The notes under the pieces: model-generated | The model's input: only the letters and a program-made list of their open reading frames with translations | What the model was told of the DNA's origin: nothing | The model's database searches: none | Source: Bacteroidota bacterium | GTDB lineage: Bacteria > Bacteroidota > Bacteroidia > NORP154 | Reading direction: 5' to 3' | DNA: 64,000 nucleotides | NCBI GenBank assembly: GCA_022572355.1 | Contig: JACZWC010000012.1 | Span: 21,793-85,792 of the forward strand | Program-made: the position numbers and the translations under genes | Part shown: piece after piece, positions 1 through 10,133 of the stretch | Layout: every line of letters starts with the position of its first letter | Numbering within the stretch: the first letter of the stretch is position 1

Positions 1-419
1 GATGTAATCTTAGCAACAATATATCCTGTATCCCCCGCTGCAATATCATATTTCCACCATCCGGCAAGGGTATCTGACTTTCCGCCGGCATATGCTACTC
101 CGTTTCCCTTTGCCTCACTCAGATCACCCCAATGGCCCCAATCACCCAGCAATAAATAGTTGGTGGCAGTGTCCGTTCCATTGATAAATGTTTCCAACCT
201 GACTGAAAAGGTGCCCGAAACTTTATCAAAAGAATAAGTCACTGCTGTTGTATCCCACAAACCAGGCTCCACTTCGCCATTTGAGGATTGCCAGATGTTC
301 GGGTTTAGAAACAAGGTATCAATAGTCCAGTTGTCCAAACCAGCTTCTGGGGGTTGCTGACCCAAAAGTATTGTACAAGAACACAGTACGGTTAATAATG
401 TGAGAAATAAGTTTTTCAT
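1..419 (-). CDS. Secreted protein of unknown function, N-terminal part only
   Basis: The reading frame opens with ATG at 419 and stays open to base 1, giving about 139 residues; the 3' end lies outside the window. The first 20 residues are a signal peptide (MKNLFLTLL, then hydrophobic, ending LLGQ), so the protein is exported. The visible mature part is rich in W, G, T and D (for example LLLGDWGHWGDL), the look of a beta-sandwich surface domain. I do not recognise the family. It lies 271 bases downstream of the T9SS cargo operon on the same strand, so it may be another secreted cargo, but no sorting domain can be seen because the C-terminus is missing. Confidence 0.65.
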   Translation of the reverse strand, partial: MKNLFLTLLTVLCSCTILLGQQPPEAGLDNWTIDTLFLNPNIWQSSNGEVEPGLWDTTAVTYSFDKVSGTFSVRLETFINGTDTATNYLLLGDWGHWGDLSEAKGNGVAYAGGKSDTLAGWWKYDIAAGDTGYIVAKIT

Positions 420-690
420 GTTTTTGGGGATGTGATAAGTTTAAAAATACAGCAAATAAACAAATTCAGTGATTCTGGTATCTTTCGTATCCGGCACATT
501 CCTTTTTTTGGAACCAAAAAATATGCCTTGCCAAATACTTTTGCAACAAAGACTTATTGAACGGGTCTATATAAGGGGTGAATGGGTAGTTTGAGTTATT
601 ATATTGGCATTCACGATATCCAGCACTCTTTTATCTTATTGAATGAGCCGTTCTCGTCCTTCGACCAGCACTGATTAATAAATGGAAAAC

Positions 691-2280
691 TTATTGCTCT
701 AAAACTATCCTTTTGCTCATCACTCCCCGTCTAGTAGTTATCTGCAACAGATATATTCCTTTTGCATGTGCCCGAATATCGATTTCCTTACGATATATGC
801 CAGGGTTTAGTTTCCGTTTTTCGACATACACCTCTTGTCCTAAGATACTTATAATTTTCAGAACTACATCCTGAGCTTCCGTTATTTGCATTTCTAACGT
901 AAACCGCCCGGATGAGGGGTTGGGATAAACAATCAAGTTTTCAATATCAAATCCCGCTTCTGGAATTCCTACAGTTAGGCATATCACCGAGTCGCTAGGT
1001 GCAGCACTTGTTACAAGTGTACCTGTAGGGACGGCATATATCCCAGAATTTATCCCAGAAACTGAAGTGTTTCCGCTCTGGGTGGCTGGATTTCCAACAA
1101 TTGTGGCGGTTGGAAACTGGCTACAATCAACAATGCCATTAGCATCGGTTTTGATCAAATATACACTGCTTTGGCCAATCCCAATACCTGTATTGCCTGT
1201 TATCACATATCCACCATCAGATGTTTGTTCAACAGAATGGCCTTCATCAACTCCCGTCCCTCCATAAGCCTTTGTCCATAATGTATCTCCACTGCCATTT
1301 GTTTTTATTAAATAAACATCCTTCAATCCCGCTCCGAAACTCTCGGTATATCCAGTAATGATATAACCTCCATCAGCTGTTTGCCGAACCGAATATCCCA
1401 CTTCATCCAATAGCCCGCCAAATGTTTTAGTCCACAGCGTATCTCCGATATCGTCGGTCTTTATTAGATAGATATCCTGGTTCCCCGCGCCAAAACTCAT
1501 GGTAGCTCCGGTAATGATATACCCTCCGTCAGTGGTTTGCTGAACCGAGCGGCCAAAGTCCGAGTTAGTTCCACCAAATGTCTTGGTCCACAAGACAACC
1601 CCAGTGCTATCGGTTTTAATCAGGAAAACGTCCTTCTGACCTGCTCCAAAACCGTCCGTTTCACCGGCAACAATATAGCCTCCGTCAGTGGTTTGCTGTA
1701 CTGAGTAGCCTGTTTCGGTATTAGGCCCATTATAAATGTTTGTCCACAGTATAACTCCGCTACTGTCGGTTTTTATCAGGTATAGTGATCCCGGACCCTG
1801 AGCATAGCCAGTGAAAATATATCCCCCGTCCGTCGTTTGGTAAACAGAGTAACCTTTGTCATCGAATCCTCTATCATATTTCTTTGTCCACTGCACATCT
1901 CCACTGTCATTGGTCTTTATCAGGTAAACATCATTGCCCTGCACTCCATAAGCAGTATAGCCAAGAATAATATAACCACCGTCAGTGGTTTGCTGAACTG
2001 AGTAACCTTCTTGGACCAAAGATCTACCATAAGTTTTTGACCAAAGAGTATCTCCGTTTGAATCGGTTTTTATTAAGAGAACATTTTCCCAACTGAGGCC
2101 CACGTCACCAAAACTAGTGGTGTGCCCTGTTATGATATATCCCCCGTCGGTGGTTTGTTTAGAAGAATATCCAAAATCAGAATCTCCGCCTCCATAGGTT
2201 TTCTGAAAGGTTGTTTGGGCATTTATAGAGAAGCAGCAGCATACAAAAGGAATCGCTAAAATCAGGTTTAGTCTTTTCAT
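691..2280 (-). CDS. Seven-repeat beta-propeller-like T9SS cargo protein
   Basis: A 529-residue secreted protein. Residues 1-21 are a signal peptide ending SINAQ. Seven consecutive repeats of about 50 residues follow, each with the core QTTDGGYIITG, then DVYLIKTD and LWTKTFGG, which fits a seven-bladed propeller. The last roughly 75 residues are a T9SS type A sorting domain (VYPNPSSGRFTLEM, ending in GIYLLQI and KRIVLEQ), so export through the outer membrane by the type IX system is expected. It is the last gene of the seven-gene run, 4 bases after its neighbour. Its sorting domain differs clearly from the near-common one of the other six genes. Ligand or substrate is unknown; the repeat family is descriptive only. 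Confidence 0.85.
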   Translation of the reverse strand: MKRLNLILAIPFVCCCFSINAQTTFQKTYGGGDSDFGYSSKQTTDGGYIITGHTTSFGDVGLSWENVLLIKTDSNGDTLWSKTYGRSLVQEGYSVQQTTDGGYIILGYTAYGVQGNDVYLIKTNDSGDVQWTKKYDRGFDDKGYSVYQTTDGGYIFTGYAQGPGSLYLIKTDSSGVILWTNIYNGPNTETGYSVQQTTDGGYIVAGETDGFGAGQKDVFLIKTDSTGVVLWTKTFGGTNSDFGRSVQQTTDGGYIITGATMSFGAGNQDIYLIKTDDIGDTLWTKTFGGLLDEVGYSVRQTADGGYIITGYTESFGAGLKDVYLIKTNGSGDTLWTKAYGGTGVDEGHSVEQTSDGGYVITGNTGIGIGQSSVYLIKTDANGIVDCSQFPTATIVGNPATQSGNTSVSGINSGIYAVPTGTLVTSAAPSDSVICLTVGIPEAGFDIENLIVYPNPSSGRFTLEMQITEAQDVVLKIISILGQEVYVEKRKLNPGIYRKEIDIRAHAKGIYLLQITTRRGVMSKRIVLEQ

Positions 2281-2284
2281 TGTT

Positions 2285-4465
2285 TTATTCTACCATTATT
2301 TTTCCGCTTCCAACTCTTATTGTATTATTCATCAATTGAAAAACGTAAAACCCGCTTAAAAGGTTTTCTCTTTCAATGATTATTTTTCCAGTTGTGATGT
2401 CTTCAGTTTTACGCACCAATTGCCCGATGGTATTATAAATAAGCATTGAATACTTTTCGTTTTTCTCATTGTTAAATTCTATGGTAGTGGAAGTGCTGAA
2501 AGGATTGGGATAAATTTTCAGCAAGGGTTCTGATTGCCCTGAGGGGACGTCATCATTAATACCCAATATAACGCCTCCTTGTTTAAACACATTGAGCCCG
2601 GCTTGCGTGGTTCCGATCCATTTATTCCCAACTGAGTCTATAGCAACTGTGGTGACGTAATTATAAGCGAGGCCAGAATTTGAAGTATTATAGACAACCC
2701 AGTCCGTTCCGTCAAATTTGGCAAGCCCCTTTTTCGTTCCAGCCCAAACTGTGTCGTTGGCATCAATTGCTATATCATTTACACCCAAATCGGGAAATTG
2801 CGAATTCCAAAGATTATAAATAGTCCATGTTACTCCGTCAAACCTGGCAATACCCCCAGAACCCCAACTTCCTACCCACAATATGCCACTTGCATCTATA
2901 GCAAGAGAAAGAAGGCTCGTAAAGTTTGGCTGACTATACACTGTCCAATTTGTTCCATCGTACTTAACCAAACCACTGTCGCCGGTGGCAATCCATAAAT
3001 TATCATTGGCATCCGTTACAAGGGCTCTAATTTTATTTGTCGGTATTCCTGAATTTGACGTGTCATAAGCTGTCCAGTTAGTACCGTCAAACTTAGCCAG
3101 CCCACTGTTAGAAGTACCAACCCATATGGTTCCATTATTCGATTCGGTAATCGCCCATATATTATAGGAAGGAATGGAAGAGTTTGAAGTGTCGTAAACA
3201 GTCCAACTACTTCCATCAAATTTGATTAAACCAACCATAAATGATCCAATCCACAGATTTCCTGCATTATCTATCGTTATTATATTCACTTGGTCACTAG
3301 GGATTCCAGAGTTAGAAGTATCATATACTGTCCAGTTTACATCATCAAATTTTGCGACACCATTGTATGTGGTCATCCATTTATCGCCTGCTGCATCAAT
3401 AGCCAACCTTCTAATTCCGTTTGACGGCAATCCTGAATTAGACGTTATATAGCCCGTCCAATTGACATCGTCAAATTTAACCAGCCCTCCTTGAGTTCCG
3501 ATCCATTTATCATTGTTATCATCAACAAACACCTTATTGATAATCGCAGTTGTCAGTCCGGAATTTGAAGCTGTGTAGGTGGTCCAGTTGGTATCTTCAA
3601 GTATTGCAAAAGCTCCATCCGAAGCCCATCCAGCATTAATAATCCCAATGCATTTTTTACCATTTGCATCAATGGCTATACTATTTATATAATCAAATGG
3701 CATGTGGGAATTGGAAGTTGTAGACGTAACCCAATTTATGCCGTCAAAGCTGGTAAGGCCCTCTCCTGAGCCGAATGGCCCTTCCGAACCCAGCCAAACC
3801 GTATTCCCTTCAACAGCAAGAGCGGTTAGGAAGTAACCAGGTATCCCCGAATTTAAACCATCATAGGTGGTCCAGTTCGTCCCATCAAATTTCACTAACG
3901 CATAATTGCCAATCCAAACATGGTTACTATCGTCAATCTCAATAAATATTATTCGATTATCATTTAATCCGGAGTTGCTGGTATCGTACGTTGTCCAGCT
4001 CGTTCCGTCAAACATTGTTAAGCCGCCTCCAACATAAGCCGATCCGTTCCAATATGGGTCTGTTCCGATCCAAAGATTGTCTGCAGTATCTAATGCAAAA
4101 ACAGAAACCACATTAGAGGGAAGCCCTGAATTAGAAGTGTCATAGACAGTCCAGGTGGTTCCATCATATTTTACCAAGCCACCTGATCCAAACTTTATCC
4201 ATTTATTGCCCGCATCATCCACCACTATTAAATTGACATTATTAGAAGGTAATCCGGAGTTGCTTCTGTTATAATAAACTGTATTGGCAGTGTTTTTATC
4301 GATACTTACCAATCCGCCAGAAGTGGCAACCCACAGGATGCTTCCCTCTTCGGCTATAGCATTGATTTGACCTCCATTGGTATAGTTTATCCATTCAGGG
4401 TTTTGGCTGTAAATTCCCACACTGAATGAACATAAAAGGACTATGATTACGGCTTTAGTTTTCAT
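2285..4465 (-). CDS. 14-blade two-component-regulator-propeller T9SS protein, copy 1
   Basis: A 726-residue exported protein: signal peptide 1-20 (ends GIYSQ), then fourteen Reg_prop-type repeats of about 45 residues with the signature LWIGT..GLVKFDG..WTVYDTSNSGLPS, and a T9SS type A sorting domain at about 635-726 (IYPNPFSTSTTIEF...GKIMVE). Fourteen blades make two seven-bladed propellers, the arrangement of the periplasmic sensor of Bacteroides hybrid two-component systems, but there is no transmembrane helix, kinase or DNA-binding part here. It is a close paralogue of the next gene upstream (4477-6651) over its whole length, with 11 bases between them, so a recent tandem duplication is inferred. 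Its partner or ligand is unknown. Confidence 0.88.
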   Translation of the reverse strand: MKTKAVIIVLLCSFSVGIYSQNPEWINYTNGGQINAIAEEGSILWVATSGGLVSIDKNTANTVYYNRSNSGLPSNNVNLIVVDDAGNKWIKFGSGGLVKYDGTTWTVYDTSNSGLPSNVVSVFALDTADNLWIGTDPYWNGSAYVGGGLTMFDGTSWTTYDTSNSGLNDNRIIFIEIDDSNHVWIGNYALVKFDGTNWTTYDGLNSGIPGYFLTALAVEGNTVWLGSEGPFGSGEGLTSFDGINWVTSTTSNSHMPFDYINSIAIDANGKKCIGIINAGWASDGAFAILEDTNWTTYTASNSGLTTAIINKVFVDDNNDKWIGTQGGLVKFDDVNWTGYITSNSGLPSNGIRRLAIDAAGDKWMTTYNGVAKFDDVNWTVYDTSNSGIPSDQVNIITIDNAGNLWIGSFMVGLIKFDGSSWTVYDTSNSSIPSYNIWAITESNNGTIWVGTSNSGLAKFDGTNWTAYDTSNSGIPTNKIRALVTDANDNLWIATGDSGLVKYDGTNWTVYSQPNFTSLLSLAIDASGILWVGSWGSGGIARFDGVTWTIYNLWNSQFPDLGVNDIAIDANDTVWAGTKKGLAKFDGTDWVVYNTSNSGLAYNYVTTVAIDSVGNKWIGTTQAGLNVFKQGGVILGINDDVPSGQSEPLLKIYPNPFSTSTTIEFNNEKNEKYSMLIYNTIGQLVRKTEDITTGKIIIERENLLSGFYVFQLMNNTIRVGSGKIMVE

Positions 4466-4476
4466 GGTTTGTCAGT

Positions 4477-6651
4477 TTATTCAACAATTATTTTGCCCGC
4501 TCCAACCCATGTTGCATTATTCATCAACCGAAAGAAGTAAAGCCCGGCCAAAAGGTTTTCTCTTTCAATTTTTATTTGTCCCTCGGTGATATTCTCAATT
4601 TTGCGTACCAATTGCCCGGTTGAATTGTAAATTGCCAGGGTGTGGTTTTCGTTGTCTTTATTTTGAAATTCGATTGTTGTGCTAGTACTGAACGGGTTGG
4701 GATAAATAATCAGCGAACGGTCCGATGGTATTTTAATAGATTCTTCATTAATACCCAATATAACGCCTCCTTGTTTAAACACATTGAGTCCGGCTTGCGT
4801 GGTTCCGATCCATTTATTCCCAACTGAGTCTATAGCAACTGAAGTGACGTAATTATACGCGAGGCCAGAATTTGAAGTATTATAGACAATCCAATCTGTT
4901 CCGTCAAATTTGGCAAGCCCTTTTCTGGTGCCAGCCCAAACACTATCATTGGCATCAATTGCTATGTCATTGACACGCATATCGGGAAACTGCGAGTTCA
5001 TGGGACTATAAGTGGTCCATGTTGTTCCGTCAAATTGTGCAATACCGCCACTGCCCGCACTTCCCACCCAAAGCATTCCATTTCCATCAATTGCAAGCGA
5101 CAACAGGCTCGTAAAATTCACCTGGCTATGTGTTGTCCAATTTGATCCGTCATATTCAATCAGTCCGCTGTCGCCTGTGGCTATCCATAAATTATCGTTG
5201 GCATCAATTTGAAGATCCCTGATTTTATTAGTAGGTAAACCGGAGTTTGAAGTAGTGTATGTTGTCCAGTTAGTCCCATCAAGCTTAGCCAGTCCGCTAT
5301 TGGAAGTTCCAATCCATATAATTCCATTATTGGATTCGGTAATCGCCCATATATTATGAGAGGGTATAAAAGAGTTTGAAGTATCAAATAAAGTCCAGTT
5401 GCTACCATCAAATTTTATCAGGCCAACCAAATACGAGCCCATCCATAAATTTCCCGCTTTATCAATTGTTATTATGTCCAGTGGATCACCGGGTATTTCG
5501 GAATTAGACGTATCATATACGGTCCAGTTTGAATCGTCAAATTTTGCAAGGCCATTGTATGTGGTAATCCACTTATCCCCGGTTGCATTAATCGCTAGCC
5601 TCCTAATTCCATTGGAAGGCAGCCCTGAATTAGACGTGACATAACCTGTCCAGTTGACATCGTCAAATTTTACCATTCCAGCATTTGTACCTATCCATTT
5701 ATCGCCACCATCATCTACAAACAAGCAATTTACAATTGGATTTACAAGTCCGGAATTTGAAGTTGTATAAGTTGTCCAGTTGGTGTCTTCAAGTATTACG
5801 AAAGCGCCATCAATCCCCCATGCAGCATTCATAACGCCCATGCATTTATTGCCATTTCCATCAATGACAATACTGCTTATATAATCAAACGGCAAACCGG
5901 AATTGCCGGTTGTGTATGTAGTCCAAGTTGTGCCATCAAAGCTAGTAAGGCCTGCTCCCGTACCAAATGGCCCCTCAGTCCCCAGCCAAATCGTATTTCC
6001 TTCAACGGCAAGGGCGGTTATATTATAACCAGGTAAGTTCGAGCCATCGTAGATGGTCCAATTCGTTCCGTCAAATTTTACCAAATCACCATAGCCAAGC
6101 CATACATGATTGCTATCATCAACAGCAATAAACCTAATGTAGTTATTGCCACATCCTGAATTGCTGGTATCATATGTAGTCCAGTTAACTCCATCATATC
6201 TTGTTAGTCCCCCACCTTCCATGAAAGAGCCATTCCAATAAGGGTCTGTTCCAATCCAAAGGTTGTCAGCCGTGTCCAATGCCAACACAGAAACCACATT
6301 AGAAGGAAGCCCGGAATTAGATGTGTCGTAGACAACCCACGTGGTTCCGTCAAATTTAACCAAGCCATCTGATCCGGCTTTCATCCATTTATTGCCAGCT
6401 TTATCAACAACTATTAAACTGACATTGTTAGAAGGCAATCCGGAGTTGCTTCTGTTATAATAAACAGTATTGTCTGTGTTTTTATCGATACTTACCAATC
6501 CGCCTGAGGTCGCAACCCAAACGGTGCTTCCCTCTTGGGCTATTGCATTAATCTGATCACCATTGGTGTAGTTTATCCATTCTGGATTTTGACTGTAAAT
6601 CCCTATATTGAATGAACATAAAAAGACGACGGTTACAGCTTTAGTTTTCAT
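4477..6651 (-). CDS. 14-blade two-component-regulator-propeller T9SS protein, copy 2
   Basis: A 724-residue protein with the same plan as its neighbour: signal peptide 1-20, fourteen Reg_prop blades counted one by one (from VATSGGLVSIDK to IGTTQAGLNVFK), then a sorting domain (IIYPNPFSTSTTIEF, ending GKIIVE). Blades 3, 5 and 6 carry the same loop insertions as copy 1 (for example GTDPYWNGS), so the two proteins align blade for blade and come from whole-gene duplication rather than independent blade amplification. The sorting domain diverges more between the copies than the adjoining last blades do. The gene lies 11 bases from both flanking propeller genes, inside the operon. Confidence 0.88.
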   Translation of the reverse strand: MKTKAVTVVFLCSFNIGIYSQNPEWINYTNGDQINAIAQEGSTVWVATSGGLVSIDKNTDNTVYYNRSNSGLPSNNVSLIVVDKAGNKWMKAGSDGLVKFDGTTWVVYDTSNSGLPSNVVSVLALDTADNLWIGTDPYWNGSFMEGGGLTRYDGVNWTTYDTSNSGCGNNYIRFIAVDDSNHVWLGYGDLVKFDGTNWTIYDGSNLPGYNITALAVEGNTIWLGTEGPFGTGAGLTSFDGTTWTTYTTGNSGLPFDYISSIVIDGNGNKCMGVMNAAWGIDGAFVILEDTNWTTYTTSNSGLVNPIVNCLFVDDGGDKWIGTNAGMVKFDDVNWTGYVTSNSGLPSNGIRRLAINATGDKWITTYNGLAKFDDSNWTVYDTSNSEIPGDPLDIITIDKAGNLWMGSYLVGLIKFDGSNWTLFDTSNSFIPSHNIWAITESNNGIIWIGTSNSGLAKLDGTNWTTYTTSNSGLPTNKIRDLQIDANDNLWIATGDSGLIEYDGSNWTTHSQVNFTSLLSLAIDGNGMLWVGSAGSGGIAQFDGTTWTTYSPMNSQFPDMRVNDIAIDANDSVWAGTRKGLAKFDGTDWIVYNTSNSGLAYNYVTSVAIDSVGNKWIGTTQAGLNVFKQGGVILGINEESIKIPSDRSLIIYPNPFSTSTTIEFQNKDNENHTLAIYNSTGQLVRKIENITEGQIKIERENLLAGLYFFRLMNNATWVGAGKIIVE

Positions 6652-6662
6652 AGTTTGTCAGT

Positions 6663-8846
6663 TTATTCAACAATTATTTTGCCCTTTCCAATCCGTGTTG
6701 TATTATTCATCAATCGAAAGACATAAAGCCCGCTTACAAGGTTTTCTCTTTCAATTTTTATTTTGCCTGTTGTAATATTCTCAATTTTGCGCACCAGTTG
6801 CCCGGTGGTATTGTAAATAAGCAGTGAATATTTTTCATTTTTCTCATTTTCAAATTCTATTGTTGTGCTAGTGCTGAAGGGGTTGGGGTAGATCAGGATA
6901 TCATTTTGTTGGACCGAAACTTCGTTTTTAGCATCCAAAATGACTCCTCCTTCTTTGAAGATCACCAAACCAGCATCGCTGGTCCCAATCCATTTATTCT
7001 CATATTTATCAATAGCAACGGATGTTATCGCATTGCTGGGCAGTTTAGAATTAGCAGTATTATAAACCGTCCAATTGACTCCATCATATTTTACCAAACC
7101 ATTGGCAGTGCCTATCCACTTATTGCCATTTAGATCTATTGCAAGCGAGGTAACATAACCGCCAGGCAACCCGGAGTTAGAAGTATCATACAGCATCCAA
7201 TTGCTATTGTCAAATTTTGCCAAGTTTCCATTGATGACGATCCATTTATTATCGCTTTCGTCTATCACGATAAGACCAATATAGTCACTCGGCAGTCCTA
7301 AATTAGAAGTATTGTAATCGGTCCAATTTGCGCCATCAAATTTTGCCAATCCCGTATTTGTGCCGATCCATTTATTTCCATTATTATCAACAGCAATGGC
7401 TGTAATGTGATTAACAGGCAAGTCTGAATTTGAAGTATCATAAACAATCCAATCCGTTCCATTAAAATTTGCAATACCTCCACCTACAAAATCACAATTA
7501 CCGAAAAAATCGGGGTAACCTTCCGAACAAACTGGATAGGCGCCAATCCAAACATTCTGTTGCGGGTCTATGGCAACCGCATTGATATCAGGAGATTTCA
7601 GGTCCGTATTGGACGAGTCGTAATATGTCCACCCTGAGTTACCGGGGTCAAACTTTATCAATCCAGCATTGGAGCCCATCCACACATTGTCGCTTGCATC
7701 TACTGCCATAGAGGAAATCCAGAACGGGATGGTGTATGCTTTCCAATACGTGCCATCAAAATTTGCCAAAATTCCCTTATAGGATGTCCATCCCACTCCA
7801 AGCCACATATTGTCACCGGTACCTGAAACGATTTTCCCAACACTATTGCTTGTCAGAATGGAGTTTGATGTATTATAGGGTGTCCAGTTGATGTTATCAA
7901 ATTTTTCCAAGCCCCCATTATAACCTGCAATCCACTTATCCCCGTCAGCATCTATAGTGAGCAATCTGATAAAATCCTTCGATAACCCGGAGTTGGAAGT
8001 ATCATAAACTGTCCAATTAGCTCCGTCAAATTTTACCAATCCAAGTGAAGTGCCCATCCATTTGTTTCCACCCGAATCTAAACCAACAGAATAAATAATA
8101 TTACTTGGCAAATCAGAATTAGAAGTGTTATAGATTGTCCAGGTTGTACCGTTAAAATGAGCTAATCCATTCTTACCGGTTCCTATCCATTTATCCCCAT
8201 TTACATCGATAACCATGGATTTCATCTCACCACAGCCCCAACAACCTGTATAAACTGTCCAAGAACTATCGTCAAAAAATGCCAATTTACCGTTATGGCA
8301 ACCGAGCCATTTATTTCCGTTTTTATCAAAAGCAATCGAAGTTACAGCATAGCTGGGCAACCCGGAATTACTCATGTCATAAATTGTCCAATTATTGTCA
8401 TCAAACTTTGCCAAACCCCCATTGTAGGTTGTAATCCATTTATTTCCATTATTATCAATAGCTATTGTGATAATACCATTAACGGGCAGTCCTGAATTTG
8501 CAGTGTTAAATACCGTCCAATTGCTACCATCAAATTTAAGCACGCCCATATCATAAGTTCCAATCCATTTATTTCCATTTTCATCTACTGCAATACAAGT
8601 GAAATCGTATGTTGGTATTTCCGAATTGGATTTGTTGTAAAAAGTTGTATTGCCGGTTTGTTTATCTAACTTAAGAAGTCCGCCATTGGTTCCTACCCAC
8701 AAATAATTTCCTTCCTCAGCCATAGCAGAAACCCGCGATCCGTTGGTGTAATTTATCCATTCCGGATTTTGAGCATAGCTTAGGGTGCTTCCCAGCACGG
8801 TAATTAAGCCAAAAAGCAACAGTTTTGATATAGTAGTTTTCAACAT
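6663..8846 (-). CDS. 14-blade two-component-regulator-propeller T9SS protein, copy 3 (divergent)
   Basis: A 727-residue secreted protein. The signal peptide (about 1-25, ending LSYAQ) differs from copies 1 and 2, but the mature start NPEWINYTNG is shared. Fourteen blades are countable; several have their own insertions, such as a four-cysteine-containing loop region near blades 4 and 10 (GCWGCG; a C-x9-C stretch in the CSEGYPDFFGNCDF loop). The C-terminal sorting domain (LIYPNPFSTSTTIEF, ending GKIIVE) is nearly the one in copy 1. It is thus the older member of the propeller triplet with a recently shared tail. It is 8 bases downstream of the 8855-10105 gene's stop. Function unknown beyond cell-surface or secreted propeller. 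Confidence 0.87.
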   Translation of the reverse strand: MLKTTISKLLLFGLITVLGSTLSYAQNPEWINYTNGSRVSAMAEEGNYLWVGTNGGLLKLDKQTGNTTFYNKSNSEIPTYDFTCIAVDENGNKWIGTYDMGVLKFDGSNWTVFNTANSGLPVNGIITIAIDNNGNKWITTYNGGLAKFDDNNWTIYDMSNSGLPSYAVTSIAFDKNGNKWLGCHNGKLAFFDDSSWTVYTGCWGCGEMKSMVIDVNGDKWIGTGKNGLAHFNGTTWTIYNTSNSDLPSNIIYSVGLDSGGNKWMGTSLGLVKFDGANWTVYDTSNSGLSKDFIRLLTIDADGDKWIAGYNGGLEKFDNINWTPYNTSNSILTSNSVGKIVSGTGDNMWLGVGWTSYKGILANFDGTYWKAYTIPFWISSMAVDASDNVWMGSNAGLIKFDPGNSGWTYYDSSNTDLKSPDINAVAIDPQQNVWIGAYPVCSEGYPDFFGNCDFVGGGIANFNGTDWIVYDTSNSDLPVNHITAIAVDNNGNKWIGTNTGLAKFDGANWTDYNTSNLGLPSDYIGLIVIDESDNKWIVINGNLAKFDNSNWMLYDTSNSGLPGGYVTSLAIDLNGNKWIGTANGLVKYDGVNWTVYNTANSKLPSNAITSVAIDKYENKWIGTSDAGLVIFKEGGVILDAKNEVSVQQNDILIYPNPFSTSTTIEFENEKNEKYSLLIYNTTGQLVRKIENITTGKIKIERENLVSGLYVFRLMNNTTRIGKGKIIVE

Positions 8847-8854
8847 TCAGTATT

Positions 8855-10105
8855 TCACTTTTCTATTATTATTTTTCCGCTTCCAACCCTCTTTGTATTA
8901 TTCATCAGTTGAAAGAAGTAGAGCCCGCTCTTAAGGGCTTTTCTTTCAATTCTTACAATTCCATTTGTGATCTTCTCAATCTTGCGAACTAATTGCCCGG
9001 TTGAATTGTAGATGGACAGGGTGTGTCTCTCGTTGTTTTTATTTTGAAATTCAATTGTTGTGCAGGTGCTGAAGGGGTTGGGATATATTTTAATCTCGTT
9101 GTTCTTTTCACCTATTCCACCCACACTAACGGGCTCTCCTCCCTTGGTGGTTTTAAGAATTATTCCGCTATCGCCTACGGCATAGCAGACATCAGAGGTG
9201 CAAAATATAGAGTTTAAATTTTGGTTTGTGCCTGAACTATCTCTTTGCCAATTTAGTCCCCCGTCTGTTGTTTTTAGAATAGTTCCGCTATCGCCTACAG
9301 CATAACAGATGTTGGTATCTGAGCAGTATATAGAAAATAGCGAAATATTGTTTGAAAGACCGGAGTTTTGCTGTGTCCAGTTATTTCCTGCATCTGTAGT
9401 TTTTACAACTGTTCCGTTGAAACCGACTGCATAACCTATATTGGAAGAGGGGAAAAAAACGGATAAGAGAGCATAGTTGGTGTCTATGACATTCCAGTTG
9501 TTACCTGTATCTGCTGTTTTTAGTATGGCAGGGTTATTATTTCCAACAGCAAAGCCAGTTTGAGAAGAAGTAAAAAAAACAGAAGAAATATTACTTGTAG
9601 AATTATAAGAAATGGGCATCCAACTTTCAGCTCCATTGATGGTTTTGTGAATATAACCGGGAGTCATTGCTGCAAATCCAATCGTGTCGTTTAGGAAGTA
9701 AATAGATGAGGCACCATTGGAAGTTGTTCCTGAATTGTTGGGTAAAAACCATGTTGCACCTCCGTCTATGGTCTTTATAACAGCTTTCCCTTGAGGAGGA
9801 TCTGCTTTGTATGAAACATATCCGATGTTTTCATTCACAAAATAAAATGGGGAAGCACAATAATTTCCTCCGAGAGATGTTCCATTCCAATTATTTCCTG
9901 CATCTATTGTTTTCAAAAAACTATTATATGACCATGCATTTGGTGGTTCCGCACAATCGGCAAAAAATCCAACCGAATCGGAAATAAAGAATACGGAATA
10001 ATAATTTCTCCCTTGAGTACCAGATTGTATGGATTGCCATTGTGCAAAGGCATCCATAATGAGACATTGTCCTAAAAAAATCAAAAGAAAAAATTTTGTT
10101 TTCAT
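8855..10105 (-). CDS. YCF48/BNR-type seven-blade T9SS protein
   Basis: A 416-residue exported protein: signal peptide 1-21 (ending DAFAQ), then seven blades of the YCF48-like or sialidase-BNR type with the pattern FF.SDSVGFAVG....ILKTTDGG.NW, and a sorting domain of about 75 residues (IYPNPFSTCTTIEF, ending GKIIIEK). YCF48-like seven-bladed propellers are known from the photosystem II assembly factor family, but in Bacteroidota secreted proteins the blade is used generically, so no photosynthetic role is implied. It sits 28 bases after the 10134-11309 gene, which has the same blade family and the same PVSVGG-x-GEKNNEIKI linker before the sorting domain. Confidence 0.87.
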   Translation of the reverse strand: MKTKFFLLIFLGQCLIMDAFAQWQSIQSGTQGRNYYSVFFISDSVGFFADCAEPPNAWSYNSFLKTIDAGNNWNGTSLGGNYCASPFYFVNENIGYVSYKADPPQGKAVIKTIDGGATWFLPNNSGTTSNGASSIYFLNDTIGFAAMTPGYIHKTINGAESWMPISYNSTSNISSVFFTSSQTGFAVGNNNPAILKTADTGNNWNVIDTNYALLSVFFPSSNIGYAVGFNGTVVKTTDAGNNWTQQNSGLSNNISLFSIYCSDTNICYAVGDSGTILKTTDGGLNWQRDSSGTNQNLNSIFCTSDVCYAVGDSGIILKTTKGGEPVSVGGIGEKNNEIKIYPNPFSTCTTIEFQNKNNERHTLSIYNSTGQLVRKIEKITNGIVRIERKALKSGLYFFQLMNNTKRVGSGKIIIEK

Positions 10106-10133
10106 GCTCTTGGTGAATATTCTTTTCGTTTTT

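Noticed and set aside
420..690. Possible small gene or RNA in the 271-base gap after the propeller operon
   Set aside because: No frame with a plausible start, no tRNA-like or hairpin structure, and no clear promoter for the gene at 419 was found.
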